In this document: in pieces, positions 39,480-48,815 of the stretch
How positions within the stretch are numbered: position 1 is the first letter of the stretch
How the letters are laid out: every line of letters starts with the position of its first letter
Assembly (NCBI GenBank): GCA_965242795.1
Contig: OZ251505.1
Location: 1,364,001-1,428,000, forward strand
Length of the DNA stretch: 64,000 nucleotides
Reading direction: 5' to 3'
From: Bin18 sp965242795
GTDB taxonomy: Bacteria; Desulfobacterota; Binatia; Bin18
Notes under the pieces: model-generated
The model's database searches: none
Seen by the model: only the letters and a program-made list of their open reading frames with translations
Told to the model about the DNA's origin: nothing
Program-made: the position numbers and the translations under genes

Positions 39480-40505
39480 ATGCCTGACGACGGCACCCCG
39501 AAAATCCGATTCGGCATGTGGTACGACTTTCGCAACCCGCCCGCGTGGAAACGCCCGTACGACGACCTCTACGCCGAGATCATCGACCAGATCGTGTGGG
39601 GCGAACAGCACGGTTTCGACGACATCTGGCTGTCGGAACACCATTTCATCGACGACGGCTATTCCCCGTCGTTGCTCCCCATCGCCTCGGCGATCGCAGC
39701 GCGCACCAAGACGATCCGCATCGGCACCAGCGTCATGTTGTTGCCATTCCACAACCCGGTGCGGCTGGCCGAAGACGCGGCGACCGTGGACGTGATCTCC
39801 CGCGGCCGGTTCGAGTTGGGCGTGGGCGTCGGCTACAAGGTCGAGGAGTTCGAGAGCTTCGGCATCTCCAGCAAGGAACGCGGCGCGCGCACGAACGAAG
39901 GACTCGAAATCATCCGCCGCCTGTGGGAGGGCGAGACCCTGACGTTCGAGGGCAAATACCACACCGTGACGAAGGCCAAGCTCACCCCGGAGCCGGTCCA
40001 GCAGCCCCGACCGCCGATCTGGGTGGGCGGCTTCACCCCGCCGGCCCTGCGCCGGGCGGCCAAGTACGCCGACGGCTTCATCGGCGTCGGCCCGCTCAAA
40101 GAGGCGTACGAGAACTACGTCGCCGCGCTGGAGAAGCTGGGCAAACCGACGACCGGCCTGCGCTTGGCGGGCGGCTACTTCTGGCTGATCCCGTCCGAGG
40201 ACCCGGACAAGACGTGGAACGAGGCCGCGGAACACGTCCGCTATCAGATCAACGCCTACGCCGAGTGGTCGGAGAAGGCCGGCATGCCGCTGTTCCCGCA
40301 CATGCCCGACCTGGATGCCTTGCGGGCGTCCGGCATGTTCCAGGTCGTGGACGTGGACACCTGCATCAAGATGATCCGCGACTACGCCTTGGAGACGCCG
40401 CTCACGCACTACTACTCGTGGACGCTGCCCCCGGGCCTGCCGGCAAGCTGGGTGCAGCCCCACTTGGAGTTGTTCACGAGCAAGGTCATTCCGGCGTTTC
40501 GCTAG
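39480..40505 (+). CDS. LLM-class flavin-dependent oxidoreductase
   Basis: 341 residues from ATG 39480 with AAGGAGA upstream; the frame continues upstream through repeat sequence. Luciferase-like features: FDDIWLSEHHFIDDGY, TKTIRIGTSVMLLPFHNPVR, SRGRFELGVGVGYKVEEFESFG and PPIWVGGFTPPALRRAAKYADG. The EHHF segment recalls the FMN-dependent alkanal or alkane monooxygenase branch more than F420 enzymes. Substrate unknown. Confidence 0.85.
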   Translation: MPDDGTPKIRFGMWYDFRNPPAWKRPYDDLYAEIIDQIVWGEQHGFDDIWLSEHHFIDDGYSPSLLPIASAIAARTKTIRIGTSVMLLPFHNPVRLAEDAATVDVISRGRFELGVGVGYKVEEFESFGISSKERGARTNEGLEIIRRLWEGETLTFEGKYHTVTKAKLTPEPVQQPRPPIWVGGFTPPALRRAAKYADGFIGVGPLKEAYENYVAALEKLGKPTTGLRLAGGYFWLIPSEDPDKTWNEAAEHVRYQINAYAEWSEKAGMPLFPHMPDLDALRASGMFQVVDVDTCIKMIRDYALETPLTHYYSWTLPPGLPASWVQPHLELFTSKVIPAFR

Positions 40506-40598
40506 ACGTGGAGGGGAAACGGCAGCAAGCAGAAAGAAAAGGAAACGACAGACAAGACGTTCCTCGATCTTTTCCGCTTCGATGACCTCGGGGAGTAG

Positions 40599-40621
40599 CC
40601 CGTTGAGCTTGTCGAAACGGG
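40599..40621. repeat. CCCGTTGAGCTTGTCGAAACGGG palindrome
   Basis: A 23-bp imperfect palindrome of the same family as 39218-39242, between the LLM gene and the restriction-modification cassette. The rest of 40506-40781 carries no feature I can support. Confidence 0.6.
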
Positions 40622-40781
40622 CGAAGAATCGTCCCATATATAATGCCCGAATGAAAAGTCGCAGCCACCTTCTCAGTGCCGTTCTCATCCAAAGGTCTGA
40701 CAGAGAACGAAAAGATACTTCCAGCCACCATGAGCGGAAGGTAGCGGTTTACGACTTCGTCTCTCCTCGCGCAGGCTCCAC

Positions 40782-41561
40782 ATGAGCACCAACGGGACCG
40801 GGGCCAAGAAAAAACGCAAATCGCCCGACGGCGTCCCGACGAACGATTTGGTATTCAGCGCCTATACCGGCGCGAATGACGACGTCTTCCCCTATATTCT
40901 CTCCCTCTACGTCGCCCCCGGGAGTACGGTGGCAGACGTGACGTACGGAAAAGGGGTCTTTTGGCGCAAAGTCCCGGAAGGGGCTTTTCATTTCCTGCCA
41001 TCCGACCTCTCGACCGGAACGGACTGCCGGAAGCTGCCTTACGAGGACGGTTCCATCGACTGCGTGGTGTTCGATCCGCCCTACATGCACACCCCGGGCG
41101 GTACCGCTCACGTAAACCATCAAAACTACGAAGGATACTACAAGAACAACAAGGCCAATTCCGACAAGAAATATCACGAAGCCGTGCTGGATCTGTATTT
41201 CACTGCCGCTCATGAAGCTCTGAGAATACTGCGGAGCGGCGGCATCTACATCGTCAAATGTCAAGACGAAGTATGCGCCAACCAACAACGGCTGACGCAT
41301 GTCGAAATCATCAACGAGTTGGCTCGACACGGCTTCGTTGCCGAAGACCTGTTCGTCGTCGTTCGGACCGGTAAACCCGGAGTCAGCAGCTTGCTGAAAC
41401 AGGCTCACGCTCGGAAGAACCACTCGTATTTTCTGGTATTCTTGAAACGGGACGGGAAGCAACGGTGGATCGGTCTTGATGCCCGGATCGAGATACGAAG
41501 GGATAGTTGCAGGAACCCGAGTGGAGAAGCGAATAGCCGGACACCAACGCTGTTTTCCTGA
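40782..41561 (+). CDS. DNA methyltransferase (DPPY type), paralogue 1
   Basis: 259 residues. Motif I is ADVTYGKGVFW (about 51-61) and motif IV is VVFDPPYMH (DPPY at 98-101), so AdoMet-binding precedes catalysis. RILRSGGIYIVKCQDEV and HARKNHSYFLVF follow. DPPY indicates N6-adenine or N4-cytosine methylation. About 45-50% identical by eye to paralogue 2 at 41855, with differences in the segment after DPPY, where target recognition is likely. The last about 35 residues are extra and may be non-homologous. GC is lower than the surroundings. Confidence 0.8.
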   Translation: MSTNGTGAKKKRKSPDGVPTNDLVFSAYTGANDDVFPYILSLYVAPGSTVADVTYGKGVFWRKVPEGAFHFLPSDLSTGTDCRKLPYEDGSIDCVVFDPPYMHTPGGTAHVNHQNYEGYYKNNKANSDKKYHEAVLDLYFTAAHEALRILRSGGIYIVKCQDEVCANQQRLTHVEIINELARHGFVAEDLFVVVRTGKPGVSSLLKQAHARKNHSYFLVFLKRDGKQRWIGLDARIEIRRDSCRNPSGEANSRTPTLFS

Positions 41562-41721
41562 TAGTCCCGTTTCCCGAAAGAGGAAGGTCGGTGAATCCGG
41601 AGCCTTGACAAGAGGATATTCTTCCGTATGGTCATAAAGAATTAAATACGACGTGAGAAAGAAGGTTCGTTCAATACCCAAAGTGCGAGAAGAGTCCTCC
41701 AAGTATGGGAGAGTGGTCACT

Positions 41722-41853
41722 ATGAAACGTCTCACCATTGACGTTCCTGCGAAACTTCACGCCAGTGTCAAGGCTGGTTGCGCAAGACGGGGAGTCAAGA
41801 TGGCGGATGCGATACGGGAACTCTTAGAAGAGAATTTTAGGGAGGACCGGTGA
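41722..41853 (+). CDS. Small ribbon-helix-helix protein
   Basis: 43 residues from ATG 41722 (MKRLTIDVPAKLHASVKAG). A beta-strand followed by two helices (ADAIRELLEENF) is a minimal Arc/ParG-type DNA-binding fold. Ends one base before the start of methylase paralogue 2, so the two are translationally linked. Likely a controller of the restriction-modification genes, analogous to C proteins though of a different fold; that role is inferred. The frame extends upstream to 41653, but the ATG at 41722 gives the normal RHH start. Confidence 0.6.
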   Translation: MKRLTIDVPAKLHASVKAGCARRGVKMADAIRELLEENFREDR

Positions 41854-41854
41854 G

Positions 41855-42640
41855 ATGGCCGTGGGACAAGCGAGAAAGCTTTTCGACTTTCCCGAAAATA
41901 AACGCGCCCCTTCGGGAAGAAAGCGGCCGGACGGCATCGCAACGTCGGACCTCGTGTTCTCTGCCTACGTCGGCAACAATGCAGACATCTTTCCCCACGT
42001 ACTGAAACTGCACGTGGCCGCCGGGGCGAAAATCGCAGACGTGACGTATGGCAAAGGCGTATTTTGGAAAAAGGTGGATACGAGCGAATACCAGATCTTC
42101 CCGTCCGATATCGCGGACGGCGTAGATTGCCGCAGTCTCCCTTACACCAACGGCTCGTTCGACGTGGTGGTCTTCGATCCTCCGTACATGGAAGGCTTTT
42201 ACCGCAGCGGGGATGCGGTGAAGGCAGGCGATGGGACGCACACCACGTTCAGAGATCACTACTCCAACGGTGATGAAACGCCGAAGCCGCACGGAGGCAA
42301 ATGGCACGCCGCGGTCTTGGATATCTACAATGAGGGTGGGAAAGAGGCTCACCGCGTGCTCAAAGACGGCGGCGTATTCATCGTCAAGTGTCAGGACGAA
42401 GTGAGCGCGAACAGGCAGAATCTGACACACGTCGAGATCATCAATTCATTCGCCGAAACAGGTTTCTTCTGCAAAGATTTGTTCATTGTCGTCCGACCGA
42501 ACAAACCGGGGATGAGTAGGGTCATCAATCAGGTCCACGCGAGAAAGAACCACTCCTATTTCCTCATCTTCGTCAAGATACCGCGAGGGAAGAGAGCTTC
42601 GCAGATGCGATTCGCTAAAGCATCTCGTTCATCAAGGTGA
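41855..42640 (+). CDS. DNA methyltransferase (DPPY type), paralogue 2
   Basis: 261 residues; a GGGAGGA site lies within the end of the RHH gene. Motif I is ADVTYGKGVFW (about 61-71) and motif IV VVFDPPYME (DPPY at 108-111), followed by GGVFIVKCQDEV and HARKNHSYFLIF. Parallel to paralogue 1 throughout. Two related methylases with one nuclease is the classical arrangement when the recognition site is asymmetric and each strand needs its own enzyme. Its 3' end overlaps the convergent nuclease gene by 26 bp. Confidence 0.8.
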   Translation: MAVGQARKLFDFPENKRAPSGRKRPDGIATSDLVFSAYVGNNADIFPHVLKLHVAAGAKIADVTYGKGVFWKKVDTSEYQIFPSDIADGVDCRSLPYTNGSFDVVVFDPPYMEGFYRSGDAVKAGDGTHTTFRDHYSNGDETPKPHGGKWHAAVLDIYNEGGKEAHRVLKDGGVFIVKCQDEVSANRQNLTHVEIINSFAETGFFCKDLFIVVRPNKPGMSRVINQVHARKNHSYFLIFVKIPRGKRASQMRFAKASRSSR

Positions 42641-43196
42641 ACGGCTCCTCGTGGAACGGCGGTTCTGGGGGCCAGTGAACGGTCACGAGTGTGGCGAGGA
42701 GATGACGTCGTTGGTATTCGGTGTAGCCTTTATATTTGGAAAAGGGAAGGACACTGTTCTTCGCAAAAACGAACCGCCATTTCTCGTCGAAAGCGAAAAC
42801 GTTGACCGCCAGAACATCGAATTCGTTCCGAAGCAAACAGGTCGTATTCACTTCGGTGCCGTCGGGGAGCGTCACCAAGCGTCTATCGCTGGCATCCACC
42901 TGAGCCTTGCCGACCCAACCTCGCTCCGTCTTCCGTATCGAATTCGTCTGAAGAGATTTCGACTCGAAGATGAACTCCTTGCCTTTGTAAAGAACGACAC
43001 GGTCACCTTTTTTCTTCCTGTCGTGATCGTCGTGTTTCGAGACATCGGCAATATCCTCGTGCCTGAGCCGCAGCTTTTCCAACTTCAACTCGGCAAGATA
43101 ACCGAGAATCATACCTCGGAGACTCGGATTCTGATCGACGACTTGTGTGAGTTCTTCGACGGTGACGTCCCACCGTTGGAGTATGGATTCCGCCAT
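42615..43196 (-). CDS. Putative PD-(D/E)XK restriction endonuclease
   Basis: 193 residues, no close family recognised. A helical N-terminus (about 1-45) is followed by a basic stretch and GDRVVLYKGKEFIFESKS: Asp65, Glu78-x-Lys80 form a PD-(D/E)XK-like active site. The segment continues with VNTTCLLRNEFDVLAVN and FAFDEKWRFVF, in the style of restriction enzymes. Convergent with and overlapping methylase paralogue 2; same low GC as the methylases. Assignment as the restriction partner rests on motif and context. Confidence 0.65.
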   Translation of the reverse strand: MAESILQRWDVTVEELTQVVDQNPSLRGMILGYLAELKLEKLRLRHEDIADVSKHDDHDRKKKGDRVVLYKGKEFIFESKSLQTNSIRKTERGWVGKAQVDASDRRLVTLPDGTEVNTTCLLRNEFDVLAVNVFAFDEKWRFVFAKNSVLPFSKYKGYTEYQRRHLLATLVTVHWPPEPPFHEEPFTLMNEML

Positions 43197-43390
43197 CGTT
43201 CTTTCAGTCAGTCTTCACTTGTGCTGACGCCCGGAATGCGTCGCGTCCGTAGCCAAGTTATTGCATGGATCCGAATACTGTCAAGCGAAGATCCGAGGAC
43301 CGCCCCTTCGGCATCTCTTGATTCTGGTAATTGAAGGGCAGATACATCTCCATCGGTACACTTCATGAAGAAACGGAAGGAGCACCGCGT

Positions 43391-44266
43391 ATGAAACTCG
43401 CACTCTTCGGCATCAACATGGGGCCGTGCAGTACGCCCGAGGCGTCAGTCCGCGTGGCGCAGGCCGCGGAAGCGGCCGGCTTCGAGTCCGTATGGGCAGG
43501 CGAACACGTGGTGTTGCCCGACCCACAGGAGCCGCCTTCGCCGCTGCCGCCGACGTATCCCATGCTCGACCCCAACATCAGCTTCGCCTTTCTGGCCGGC
43601 CAGACGCGCACGATCCGCATGGGCACCGGCATCATCATTCTGCCGCAGCGCAACCCGCTCGTGCTGGCCAAGGAAATGGCCAGCCTCGACGTGCTGTCGG
43701 GCGGGCGGCTGATCTTCGGCGTCGGGATCGGCTATCTCGAGCCGGAATTCGACGCGCTGGGCGCCCCGTTCGACGACAAGGGGCCACGCACGCTCGAATA
43801 CGTGGAGGCCATGCACGCCATCTGGAGTCAGGACGAGCCCGTGTATCACGGCCGGTTCGCGGCGTTTCGCGGGGTCAAGGCGTTGCCGCGGCCGGTGCAG
43901 CAGCCCGGTCCGCCGGTCGTGTTCGGCGGCATGACGCCCCAGGCGTTCCACCGGTCGGTCACGCACGGCAACGGCTGGTACGGCTTTGCGCTGGACGTGG
44001 ACGGCACCAAGCAATGCCTCGACGGCCTGAAGACCGCCGGGCAACGGCACCCGCGGCCGGACGCGTTGGGCGCCCTGGAAATCAGCGTCACACCGGTCGG
44101 GCGGATCGATCTGGACACGGCCAAACGCTATGCCGACCTGGGCGTCGACCGTCTGATTCTCCTGTTTCCGCCGCGCGGGAACGAACTGTTCTCGCTCGAC
44201 GCGACCGAGACCGAGATTCTTGACTACGTCACCGAGGTCGGCGACACGATTGCGGGGAAGGTGTGA
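43391..44266 (+). CDS. LLM-class F420-dependent oxidoreductase
   Basis: 291 residues from ATG 43391 with GGAAGGAGC upstream. Barrel landmarks: MKLALFGINMGP, FESVWAGEHVVLP, TRTIRMGTGIIILPQRNP, SGGRLIFGVGIGYLEPEFDALG and PPVVFGGMTPQAFHRSV. Resembles the TIGR03619-type proteins. Isolated between the restriction-modification cassette and a convergent crotonase gene. GC is back to the genome norm here. Confidence 0.85.
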   Translation: MKLALFGINMGPCSTPEASVRVAQAAEAAGFESVWAGEHVVLPDPQEPPSPLPPTYPMLDPNISFAFLAGQTRTIRMGTGIIILPQRNPLVLAKEMASLDVLSGGRLIFGVGIGYLEPEFDALGAPFDDKGPRTLEYVEAMHAIWSQDEPVYHGRFAAFRGVKALPRPVQQPGPPVVFGGMTPQAFHRSVTHGNGWYGFALDVDGTKQCLDGLKTAGQRHPRPDALGALEISVTPVGRIDLDTAKRYADLGVDRLILLFPPRGNELFSLDATETEILDYVTEVGDTIAGKV

Positions 44267-44336
44267 CGCTTGAAGTCTGTGGTGAGAAAATAGAGAGTAG
44301 CTTCCAACGCCGTTCGAGGTTTTCAGCCTTCCCGCT

Positions 44337-45128
44337 TCACCCGTCTTTGGACTGTGCTCGGCCGCGTCGCCGCACGCCGGCAACGCGGCCTGCGATGTCG
44401 GTCGGCTGCACGGCCCGCGTCTGTTCGCGCCACGCCGTCCGTTCGATTTGCAGCCCTTCTTCCAGCGTTCGGGCATAGCCCTGGTTGATGACCCGCTTGA
44501 GGCGGCGCAGCATGCCGGGCTCGCACGACAGCATGTCCGCGGCCAGCGCCCGGCACGTCAGCAGCAAGTCCTCGGACGCGACGACGCGGTTCACCAAGCC
44601 CCAGGCTTCGGCCTGCGCCGCGGACAGATAGTTACCGGTGAAAGAGATCTCGCGTGCACGGTAGATGCCGACCACGCGCGAGAGCTTCTGGCTCAGACCC
44701 CAGCCCGGCATGACGCCCATTCTGGCGTGGGTGTCGGCGAACCGGGCCTCGCGTGAGGCGACCAGCACGTCGCACGTCAGCGCCAACTCGAAGCCGCCCG
44801 TAATCGCGAATCCGTTGATCGCGCCGATGATCGGCCGGTCGAACGCTTCCATGACCCGCACCACGTCCATGCTGCTCTTGGACGATCCGGACTCGCGCAA
44901 CGGCTGGTTGGTGCGGCTCAACTCCTTGAGGTCCATACCCGCGCAAAACGCGCGCCCGGCGCCGGTCAGGATGACGGCCCCGATGTCGGCATCGTTCTGG
45001 AACGCGGTGAACGTCGCGGCCAACTCCAACCGGAGTTCGCGGGACAGTGCGTTCATGGCGCGCGGACGGTTCAGGGTGACGGTCGCAACACCGCCGGCTT
45101 TCTCTACCAACAAGACCGGTTCCGACAT
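44337..45128 (-). CDS. Enoyl-CoA hydratase/isomerase family protein
   Basis: 263 residues from ATG 45128 (MSEPVLLVEKAGGVATVTL), preceded by GAAGGGAA. Crotonase oxyanion-hole segments are ILTGAGRAFCAGMDLKEL and NGFAITGGFELALTCD. The first catalytic Glu (GGFELA) is present. The second, in FGQPE of classical hydratases, is replaced (FADTHARMG reads His there), so the reaction may not be simple hydration. No CoA-ligase or dehydrogenase gene is adjacent, so the pathway is unclear. Confidence 0.82.
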   Translation of the reverse strand: MSEPVLLVEKAGGVATVTLNRPRAMNALSRELRLELAATFTAFQNDADIGAVILTGAGRAFCAGMDLKELSRTNQPLRESGSSKSSMDVVRVMEAFDRPIIGAINGFAITGGFELALTCDVLVASREARFADTHARMGVMPGWGLSQKLSRVVGIYRAREISFTGNYLSAAQAEAWGLVNRVVASEDLLLTCRALAADMLSCEPGMLRRLKRVINQGYARTLEEGLQIERTAWREQTRAVQPTDIAGRVAGVRRRGRAQSKDG

Positions 45129-45338
45129 GTGGTTCCCTTCTTCCAACTCGATAGATCAGGTCCACATGGACCCGACTCAATGGACCCTGGCCACGGAATG
45201 TGTTGAGTACGACGACTGCCTAGTATGCCCTGTGCGGAATGTGCCGCCAAGCGAGCCGTGCAACGGCCCCAATTCATGCGGAAATTTCTCTCCACACATT
45301 TTGCCACGCTATTCGGCGGACGCGGTTCCCGCAGTCGG

Positions 45339-46586
45339 ATGAGATCAAACCGGAACGACTCTCGCGCGCAGATAAATACGTCCTCCGGGGAATCCGCTTT
45401 CGACTCCCCGAATTTCCGACGCTACTGGGCGGCGCGGTTGTGGGTCACGCTGGCCGTGCAGATGCAGGCGGTCGCCATCGGCTGGCAGGTGTACGACCTG
45501 ACCCGCCGCCCGCTCGACCTCGGCTTGGTCGGGTTGGCGCAATTTCTTCCAGCGCTCGGTCTGGCCCTGCTGACCGGCCACGTTGCCGACCGCTACGACC
45601 GCCGCCGGGTCATGGCGACCTGCATCGTGGTCGAAGCGGCGTGCGCCCTGCTGTTTCTGGCGTTCACGCTGCGCGGGGGTGGAACGACCGCATTTCTGTT
45701 CGGCGTACTGGTAGTGTTCGGCACGGCTCGTGCGTTCGAGTTTCCAGCCTCGGTCGCTTTACTTCCTAATCTCGTCCCCACGCGGCTGTTCCCCAACGCC
45801 GCGGCGTGGAGTTCCTCGTCCTGGCAGTTGGCGACCATCGTCGGACCCGCAGTCGGCGGCGTGTTGTACGTCAGCGGGCCGCAAACGGTCTATGCGGGTT
45901 GCGCTCTGATGTACGCCGTGGCGGTGGTGCTGGTGCTCGGCATCCGGGTTGAGCGCCGTGTAACGGGAGGACACACCGCGACGTGGCGGTCGCTCGTGGC
46001 CGGCGTTGCGTTCATTCGCGGTCAGCCGGTCGTCCTGGGCGCGGTGTCGTTGGATCTGTTCGCCGTCCTGTTGGGCGGCGCGACCGCGCTGCTGCCCGTG
46101 TACGCCCGGGACATTCTCTTCGTCGGACCCGCGGGGCTCGGCCTGCTGCGCAGCGCCCCCGCGGTCGGTGCATTGCTGACCGCGATCATCGTCGCCCGCC
46201 GGCCGATTACCCGGAGCGCCGGTGTCATCCTGCTGGGCAGCGTAGGCGTGTTCGGGCTGTCGATCATCGGATTCGGACTGTCACGGAATCTGTGGCTGTC
46301 GCTCGCCATGCTGTTTCTGCTGGGCGCGTCCGACATGGTCAGCGTCGTCATCCGCCGCGTACTCGTGCTGGTCAAAACGCCGGACGCCATGCGCGGGCGG
46401 GTCAGCGCCGTGGAGTCGGTCTTCATCGGCGCGTCCAACGAATTGGGCGAGTTCGAGTCGGGCGTGACCGCAGCGTGGTTCGGTGTGGTCCCCGCGGTAG
46501 TCCTGGGCGGGTTGGGCACGTTGACCGTCGTTGGCTTGTGGGCGCGTCTCTTTCCGCAACTCCAGCATGTGGACCGGCTGGAGTGA
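45339..46586 (+). CDS. MFS transporter (multidrug/enterobactin-exporter-like)
   Basis: 415 residues from ATG 45339; no strong ribosome-binding site, and the frame runs upstream to 45225. Starts with FDSPNFRRYWAARLWVTLAVQMQ, and the loop between TM2 and TM3 has GHVADRYDRRRVM, the MFS A motif. About 12 hydrophobic segments. Resembles the EntS-like exporter branch. Substrate unknown. Diverges from the crotonase gene with a 210-bp gap. Confidence 0.82.
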   Translation: MRSNRNDSRAQINTSSGESAFDSPNFRRYWAARLWVTLAVQMQAVAIGWQVYDLTRRPLDLGLVGLAQFLPALGLALLTGHVADRYDRRRVMATCIVVEAACALLFLAFTLRGGGTTAFLFGVLVVFGTARAFEFPASVALLPNLVPTRLFPNAAAWSSSSWQLATIVGPAVGGVLYVSGPQTVYAGCALMYAVAVVLVLGIRVERRVTGGHTATWRSLVAGVAFIRGQPVVLGAVSLDLFAVLLGGATALLPVYARDILFVGPAGLGLLRSAPAVGALLTAIIVARRPITRSAGVILLGSVGVFGLSIIGFGLSRNLWLSLAMLFLLGASDMVSVVIRRVLVLVKTPDAMRGRVSAVESVFIGASNELGEFESGVTAAWFGVVPAVVLGGLGTLTVVGLWARLFPQLQHVDRLE

Positions 46587-46711
46587 CCGGCCCGCCGCCT
46601 TGGAGACCCGGCCGGGAGTTGATAAAGAGGGCGGCCTAGCCACCTCAAAGATTCACCGCCCCTGAAAGCCCTGCCAGAGAACGACATCAGGGAACGCATA
46701 GAAGGACACCC

Positions 46712-47728
46712 ATGAAACTCGACCGCCTGTTGACCGCCCGTTCGCTCGACGAAGCCATTGCGATCACCCGCCACGCCGAGGACCTCGGCTTCGACGGCGT
46801 CTGGAGCATGGAGAACAAGCACGACCCGTTCCTATCGCTAGCGGTAGCGGCGACATCCACCGAGCGCCTGCGACTCGGCACCGCGATCGCCCTGGCGTTT
46901 CCGCGCAGCCCGATGTCGTTGGCCTATACGGCCTGGGACCTGCAACGCGCCTCCGCGGGCCGCTTCGTCCTGGGGCTCGGCACTCAGGTCAAGGGCCACA
47001 ACCAGCGCCGCTACAGCGTGCAATGGGAGTCGCCGGGACCCAAGCTGCGCGAGGTCGTGCTCGCCCTGCGCGCGATATGGGACTGCTGGCAGAACGGCAC
47101 CAAGCTGGATTTTCAGGGCGAGTTCTACCGGCACACGCTCATGACGCCCGCATTTTCCCCGGGCAGGATCGACCATCCGCACCTCCCCATCTACATCGCC
47201 GGGGTGAACCCCTACATCTGTCGGCTGGCCGGTGAACTGTGCGACGGCTTTCACGCGCATCCGTTCCATTCTCCAACGTTCCTGCGCGAACGGGTGCTGC
47301 CGCAGATCGAAGAGGGCGCCCGCAAGGCCGGCCGCAGCCGCAAGGACGTAGTCGTGGCGTCCTCGGCGTTCGTCATCATGGGCGACAGCCGAGCGGAAAT
47401 CGACAAGATGCGCGAAACCGTGCGGATGCAGATCGCCTTCTACGCCTCGACGCGTACCTACAAGCCGGTGCTGGACGTGCACGGCTGGGGCGACGTGTGT
47501 CTCAAGCTGAACGCCAAGGCGGCCAAGGGCCAGTGGCAGGCGATGGCTGACGACGTGACCGACGAGATGCTGGACGCGTACGCGGTGACCGGCGCCCCCG
47601 CGGAAATCCCGGCCCTGCTCAAGACACGTTACGAAGGGCTGCTCGACCGTGTAGCTTTCTATCACCAGGATCGGCCGGGCGTGAACGACGCGCGCTGGCA
47701 GCAGATCGTGCGCGATTTTTCCGCCTGA
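46712..47728 (+). CDS. LLM-class F420-dependent oxidoreductase (TIGR03617-like)
   Basis: 338 residues, GAAGGACACC upstream. Features: MKLDRLLTARSLDEAI, FDGVWSMENKHDPFLSLAVAA, TERLRLGTAIALAFPRSPM, SAGRFVLGLGTQVKGHNQRRY and LPIYIAGVNPYICRLAGEL. This fits the TIGR03617 group of probable F420-dependent oxidoreductases. 49 bp upstream of an alcohol-dehydrogenase-like gene on the same strand, so a two-step oxidation route is possible. Confidence 0.87.
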   Translation: MKLDRLLTARSLDEAIAITRHAEDLGFDGVWSMENKHDPFLSLAVAATSTERLRLGTAIALAFPRSPMSLAYTAWDLQRASAGRFVLGLGTQVKGHNQRRYSVQWESPGPKLREVVLALRAIWDCWQNGTKLDFQGEFYRHTLMTPAFSPGRIDHPHLPIYIAGVNPYICRLAGELCDGFHAHPFHSPTFLRERVLPQIEEGARKAGRSRKDVVVASSAFVIMGDSRAEIDKMRETVRMQIAFYASTRTYKPVLDVHGWGDVCLKLNAKAAKGQWQAMADDVTDEMLDAYAVTGAPAEIPALLKTRYEGLLDRVAFYHQDRPGVNDARWQQIVRDFSA

Positions 47729-47777
47729 CGCGACCGGTCCTTCTCGTCGCAAGTACCCAATATAAAGGAGTCCGATC

Positions 47778-48788
47778 ATGCGCGCATGGCAGATCGCCCA
47801 GGAATTCGGCATCGACAATCTCGCTCTCGTGGATCGCCCCGATCCGCAACCCGGTTCCGGCCAGATCGTCGTGCGGGTCAAAGCGACCTCGCTCAACTAC
47901 CGTGACCTGATAACCGTCAAGCACGGCGGCCTACGCGGGCTTACCCTCCCGTTGGTTCCGCTGTCCGACGGCGCGGGCGAGGTCATCGGCGTGGGCGACG
48001 GGGTGACGCGCGTGCGCACGGGCGACCGTGTGGCCGGTATCTTTTTCCAGAACTGGTTGGCCGGCGGGCCGGATGCTGCGCACCAAGCGTCTGCGCTGGG
48101 CGGCGCGCTCGACGGGATGCTGGCCGAGCAGGTCGTGCTGTCCGAGGACGGCGTCGTCCAGATTCCCGACTACATGAGTTGCGAGGACGCGGCCACGCTG
48201 CCCTGTGCCGCGGTCACCGCATGGCAGAGCATGGTCAGCTTGGGCAACATGAAGGCCGGGGATACGATACTGATTCTTGGCACCGGTGGGGTATCCATCT
48301 TCGCGCTGCAATTCGCGATCGCCGCGGGCGCACGGAGCATCGTCACCTCCAGCAGCGACGAGAAACTCGCCCGAGCCACCGCCCTCGGCGCCACGCACGT
48401 CATCAACTACAAAACGACGCCGGAGTGGGGGAAGCGCGTGTTGGAGTTGACCGACGGGGTCGGTGTGGATCAGGTCGTGGAAGTCGGCGGCGCCGGCACG
48501 CTCGTGCAGTCGATGGAGGCTACGCGGGTGGGCGGCATGATCGGCTTGATCGGCATTCTGGCCGGCACGGATGGCGAGGTGAATCCGATTCCGGTGCTGA
48601 TGAAAAGCCTCCGGCTGCAAGGTGTCTATGTGGGCTCGCGCGCCATGTTCGAGGACATGAACGCCGCGCTCGCCGCGAACCGCATCAAACCGGTCATAGA
48701 CAGGGTTTACCCCTTTGAGGAGGCCCGCGAAGCGCTCAAGCTGATGGAGAGCGCCGCTCACTTCGGCAAGATCGTGGTGACGGTCTAA
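47778..48788 (+). CDS. NAD(P)-dependent MDR alcohol dehydrogenase/quinone reductase
   Basis: 336 residues, AAGGAG site. MDR fold: MRAWQIAQEFGIDNLAL, LPLVPLSDGAGEVIGVGDGV, GDTILILGTGGVSIFALQFAIAAGA (nucleotide motif) and IKPVIDRVYPFEEAREALKLM. Zinc ligands of classical alcohol dehydrogenases are mostly missing, so a quinone or enone reductase is likelier. Probably co-transcribed with the LLM gene upstream. Confidence 0.82.
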   Translation: MRAWQIAQEFGIDNLALVDRPDPQPGSGQIVVRVKATSLNYRDLITVKHGGLRGLTLPLVPLSDGAGEVIGVGDGVTRVRTGDRVAGIFFQNWLAGGPDAAHQASALGGALDGMLAEQVVLSEDGVVQIPDYMSCEDAATLPCAAVTAWQSMVSLGNMKAGDTILILGTGGVSIFALQFAIAAGARSIVTSSSDEKLARATALGATHVINYKTTPEWGKRVLELTDGVGVDQVVEVGGAGTLVQSMEATRVGGMIGLIGILAGTDGEVNPIPVLMKSLRLQGVYVGSRAMFEDMNAALAANRIKPVIDRVYPFEEAREALKLMESAAHFGKIVVTV

Positions 48789-48815
48789 TCGTGCGCCTTC
48801 GGCAGCTCTATCGCG

